Positions 53,891 through 55,863 of a stretch of DNA of 55,863 nt are shown one piece after another. The stretch comes from an uncultured Rikenellaceae bacterium (GTDB taxonomy: Bacteria > Bacteroidota > Bacteroidia > Bacteroidales > Rikenellaceae), in the NCBI GenBank assembly GCA_947040435.1, contig CAMRBL010000004.1, positions 1 through 55,863 on the forward strand, given 5' to 3'. The position numbers and the translations under genes are program-made. Position 1 is the first letter of the stretch. Every line of letters starts with the position of its first letter. Below the pieces are notes generated by a model. That model did no database searches and was not told the DNA's origin. It was given only the letters and a program-made list of their open reading frames with translations.

Positions 53891-54667
53891 ATGGTAAATG
53901 TAAAGATTGTTATACCTCTTTACAAAGAGTCTCTATCTGAACTAGAACTGAAAATTGTAAAAAACAATTTACGTATACTAAAAGGTTACGAAATAGTGTT
54001 TATAGTACCTGATTATCTAGTGTTAAATACCCTATCTCAACAGGTACATATAGAGAATTACTCTATTATAAAGGTTAGTGACGAGTGGCTAGGACGTAAA
54101 AATGGGATTGGTGGATATAATAGAATGATGCTAAGTAAAAAATTCTATGAGTTATTTACTGACACTGAATATATCTTAATCTGTCAAAGTGATGCTTATA
54201 TATTCAAGGATGAGCTCAACTCTTGGTGTGATAAAGGCTACGACTGCGTTGCAGCTCCATGGGTTAAACGTTCTGTATATAAGTTCCCTCTTATCAGTTG
54301 TTACATGTGGATAAGACAGAGGTTGTTTAGCAGTTACCTACACCATCTAAAACAAGATTTATATAATAAAATAGGCAATGGTGGATTATCTCTTAGAAAA
54401 GTTTCAAGTTTCATAGCAGCCTGCGACAAATATAATAGTGAGATAGATTTTTTTCTATCTCAAGAAGGACACCTATACCATGAAGATGTATTTTGGGCTA
54501 TTATTCCATCTACATTCAACTACCCTACTGTAGATGAGGCTATGAAATTTTCTATTGATACAAATCCCAAATATTGTTATAATAGATTAGGAGGCAAACT
54601 CCCATTTGGATGTCACGGACTTACACGAAAGAGTTTATATAATTTTTGGAAAGATATTATTGACTAG
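53891..54667 (+). CDS. DUF5672 family protein (putative glycosyltransferase), 258 aa
   Basis: The blocks VKIVIPLYKESLSELE, YILICQSDAYIFKDEL, DCVAAPWVKR, IGNGGLSLRKVS and LYHEDVFWAII are the DUF5672 pattern. This family is predicted to have a GT-A fold, with the SDA motif in place of DxD. It is nearly fused in position with the preceding glycosyltransferase gene, so the two probably add sugars to the same glycan. Its donor sugar and acceptor are unknown. Confidence 0.85.
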   Translation: MVNVKIVIPLYKESLSELELKIVKNNLRILKGYEIVFIVPDYLVLNTLSQQVHIENYSIIKVSDEWLGRKNGIGGYNRMMLSKKFYELFTDTEYILICQSDAYIFKDELNSWCDKGYDCVAAPWVKRSVYKFPLISCYMWIRQRLFSSYLHHLKQDLYNKIGNGGLSLRKVSSFIAACDKYNSEIDFFLSQEGHLYHEDVFWAIIPSTFNYPTVDEAMKFSIDTNPKYCYNRLGGKLPFGCHGLTRKSLYNFWKDIID

Positions 54668-54969
54668 CAACAAGATTAATAAATTTGTTTGTATTTGATA
54701 TATCTACAAGATATTAGCACACTATACGATCATTTAGACATAGTGTGTTACCTAAAACATATTATATTGGTCTTTGACGTTCTTTTAAAACTTGTGCCAC
54801 AAGGAGCAAAAAGCCTCACTCCGTTTCCGAAATGAGGTAGTGTAAATATGTATAGTTAATAATTCTTATTTGCATACAACAAATTACAGAGTTTTTACAC
54901 CCTAATCAATTCTATTAAGTTAATATTTCATAATAATTGCCTATCATGAAATTAATAATGGTAAGATAA
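54668..54969. other. Intergenic region after the glycosyltransferase pair
   Basis: The gap holds a weak hairpin (GCACACTAT / ATAGTGTGT, about 54717-54750) that may end the glycosyltransferase transcript. A GC-richer stretch (54790-54840) contains CCTCA..TGAGG. No gene is seen. Confidence 0.4.
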
Positions 54970-55368
54970 CTAGGAACCACCATTAAGAAATTTATCTTCT
55001 AAATACATTTCGTATTCAGGTGTGATTAAATATCTACCCTCATTTGAGCAATGTATGCACTTAAACATTCCTGTACTAGAATCACACTTAAGTTGTATTA
55101 ATTTTTTATCCGAATCCCAACATCTTGAACAGTAATATACACTATCATTATTATCAATTAGCGTGATAAACGTTTCATTGTGTCGTTCTATTGTACTTTC
55201 AATTTCTTTATTTTTTTTTAATTCTAAATTTTCATTTGTGAGCACAACTATTTTGTTCTGCATATCTAACACACCACCAGATAAATCTAAAAGTTGCCTG
55301 TACAGTTCTATATTGTCTGCTTTTTGCACCAAATTAGCAAGATCTTTAATTACGTCATATAATCCCAT
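54970..55368 (-). CDS. Zinc-ribbon protein with coiled coil, 132 aa
   Basis: The N-terminal helix (GLYDVIKDLANLVQKADNIEL) is followed by a coiled-coil stretch to about residue 65 and a treble-clef or zinc-ribbon-like part with CSRC (about residues 80-83) and CIHC (103-106). Similar small proteins occur near mobile elements and restriction or phage genes in Bacteroidota, from memory. No function can be given. Confidence 0.6.
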   Translation of the reverse strand: MGLYDVIKDLANLVQKADNIELYRQLLDLSGGVLDMQNKIVVLTNENLELKKNKEIESTIERHNETFITLIDNNDSVYYCSRCWDSDKKLIQLKCDSSTGMFKCIHCSNEGRYLITPEYEMYLEDKFLNGGS

Positions 55369-55417
55369 AATTAAACAAATATTAAGTTAGTAAGTGATAT
55401 TTTCATATCTGTAAATG

Positions 55418-55863
55418 TTAATAATATATAATTTCTATTCCATAAGGCGGCTTACTGATATATCCATGCCATCCTCTTTTAAGATACAATGTTTGAATAG
55501 GATTCTCTTTGCAAAATAACGATGTCAACATTATACACTCCGAAACATCAAGTGCTGTTAATTGATTGTCAGAGCAATCTAAAGATATAACCTTTGAGCT
55601 AATAAGTTTAAATGATTCTGAAGTTTTCAATGCTTTAGATAAATCAATGTTTTGTACATCTACATCTCCTAAATTTAAAAATGTTAATTGATTGCCAGAG
55701 CAATCTAAAGAGTCCAACGCTGTACACCCCGACACATCAAGTGTTGTTAATTGATTGCCAGAGCAATTTAAAGATGTCAACATTGTACACGCCGACATAT
55801 CAAGTGTTGTTAATTGATTGCCATAGCAAGAGAAATTGTACAACGCTGTACACTCCGACACAT
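55418..55863 (-). CDS. Leucine-rich-repeat protein, C-terminal part only
   Basis: The gene runs off the right edge of the window. Four or more LRR units of about 21 residues (pattern ALDSLDCSGNQLTFLNL) are visible, followed by the C-terminal tail KRGWHGYISKPPYGIEIIYY. The repeats are also conserved at the DNA level with a 63-nt period. They belong to the LRR type common on Bacteroidota surface proteins; any signal peptide is outside the window. The repeat units read in frame through to base 55863. Confidence 0.85.
   Translation of the reverse strand, partial: VSECTALYNFSCYGNQLTTLDMSACTMLTSLNCSGNQLTTLDVSGCTALDSLDCSGNQLTFLNLGDVDVQNIDLSKALKTSESFKLISSKVISLDCSDNQLTALDVSECIMLTSLFCKENPIQTLYLKRGWHGYISKPPYGIEIIYY

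Noticed and set aside
54773-54840. Leader of an rRNA or CRISPR locus (TCTTTGACGTTCTTTT)
   Set aside because: The string resembles sequences upstream of some Bacteroidota arrays and rRNA operons, but no repeat, rRNA or -7 box follows.
55418-55863. CRISPR array or non-coding tandem repeat
   Set aside because: The 63-nt period translates in frame as leucine-rich repeats, so the repetition is explained by protein structure. No CRISPR-like repeat-spacer pattern was seen elsewhere.

Overview
The window is chromosomal DNA of an anaerobic member of the Bacteroidota, most likely order Bacteroidales. The evidence is AT-rich sequence with many ATG starts lacking obvious Shine-Dalgarno sites, promoters of the Bacteroidota type (TTTG, 19-20 bp, TAnnTTTG), a SusC/SusD pair, lineage-typical families (DUF3822, DUF3108, DUF5672, WbqC) and anaerobe redox proteins (rubredoxin, rubrerythrin, Hdr-like proteins). 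The genus cannot be fixed from what is visible.

Layout. 1-2.2 kb: small hypothetical genes and a beta-propeller lipoprotein. 2.2-11.6 kb: housekeeping genes (cinA, miaB, rubredoxin, mutS, a RecD-like helicase, a membrane protein, a DUF3822 gene, rsmD). 11.7-14.5 kb: a small AT-rich stretch between tRNA-Asp and tRNA-His with orphan membrane-protein genes, one probably frameshifted, and a large nested inverted repeat. 14.7-26.2 kb: a minus-strand polysaccharide-utilisation operon (SusC, SusD, FAS1 lipoprotein, Ig-like surface lipoprotein, GH71/99-like protein, GH2 enzyme). 26.4-34.5 kb: a complete hexuronate pathway (uxaC, uxuB-type SDR, uxuA, kdgK, kdgA, exuT-like transporter) with a LacI-family regulator. 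34.9-36.4 kb: a Ser-type sulfatase. 36.5-37.6 kb: a PerR-like regulator with rubrerythrin. 38.1-40.3 kb: an XRE-cupin regulator with an acyl-CoA ligase. 40.4-47.4 kb: wbqC-like, ispG, recG, a DUF3108 gene, a coiled-coil protein and lspA. 47.7-52.7 kb: a five-gene heterodisulfide-reductase-like operon. 52.8-55.9 kb: initiator tRNA, two glycosyltransferase-like genes, a zinc-ribbon protein and the end of a leucine-rich-repeat protein.

How the genes work together. The SusCD operon and the uronate genes look like one regulon. Near-identical 16-bp palindromes with consensus GTGTGTnCGyACACAC lie upstream of susC, of the lacI gene and of uxaC. The simplest reading is that one LacI-family repressor senses a uronate-derived signal and controls import and cleavage of a uronic-acid-containing, possibly sulfated, glycan together with its conversion to KDG, KDPG and then pyruvate plus glyceraldehyde-3-phosphate.

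The strongest candidate for an uncharacterised system is the Hdr-like operon. It encodes HdrC, HdrB, a short HdrA, a second HdrC and a membrane cytochrome-b/ferredoxin/double-CCG fusion (HdrE plus HdrD type). It probably couples the menaquinone pool to an unknown soluble disulfide or electron carrier, because this lineage is not known to make coenzymes M and B. A dispersed double-hairpin (REP-like) repeat occurs three times, and other palindromic intergenic elements are described below.
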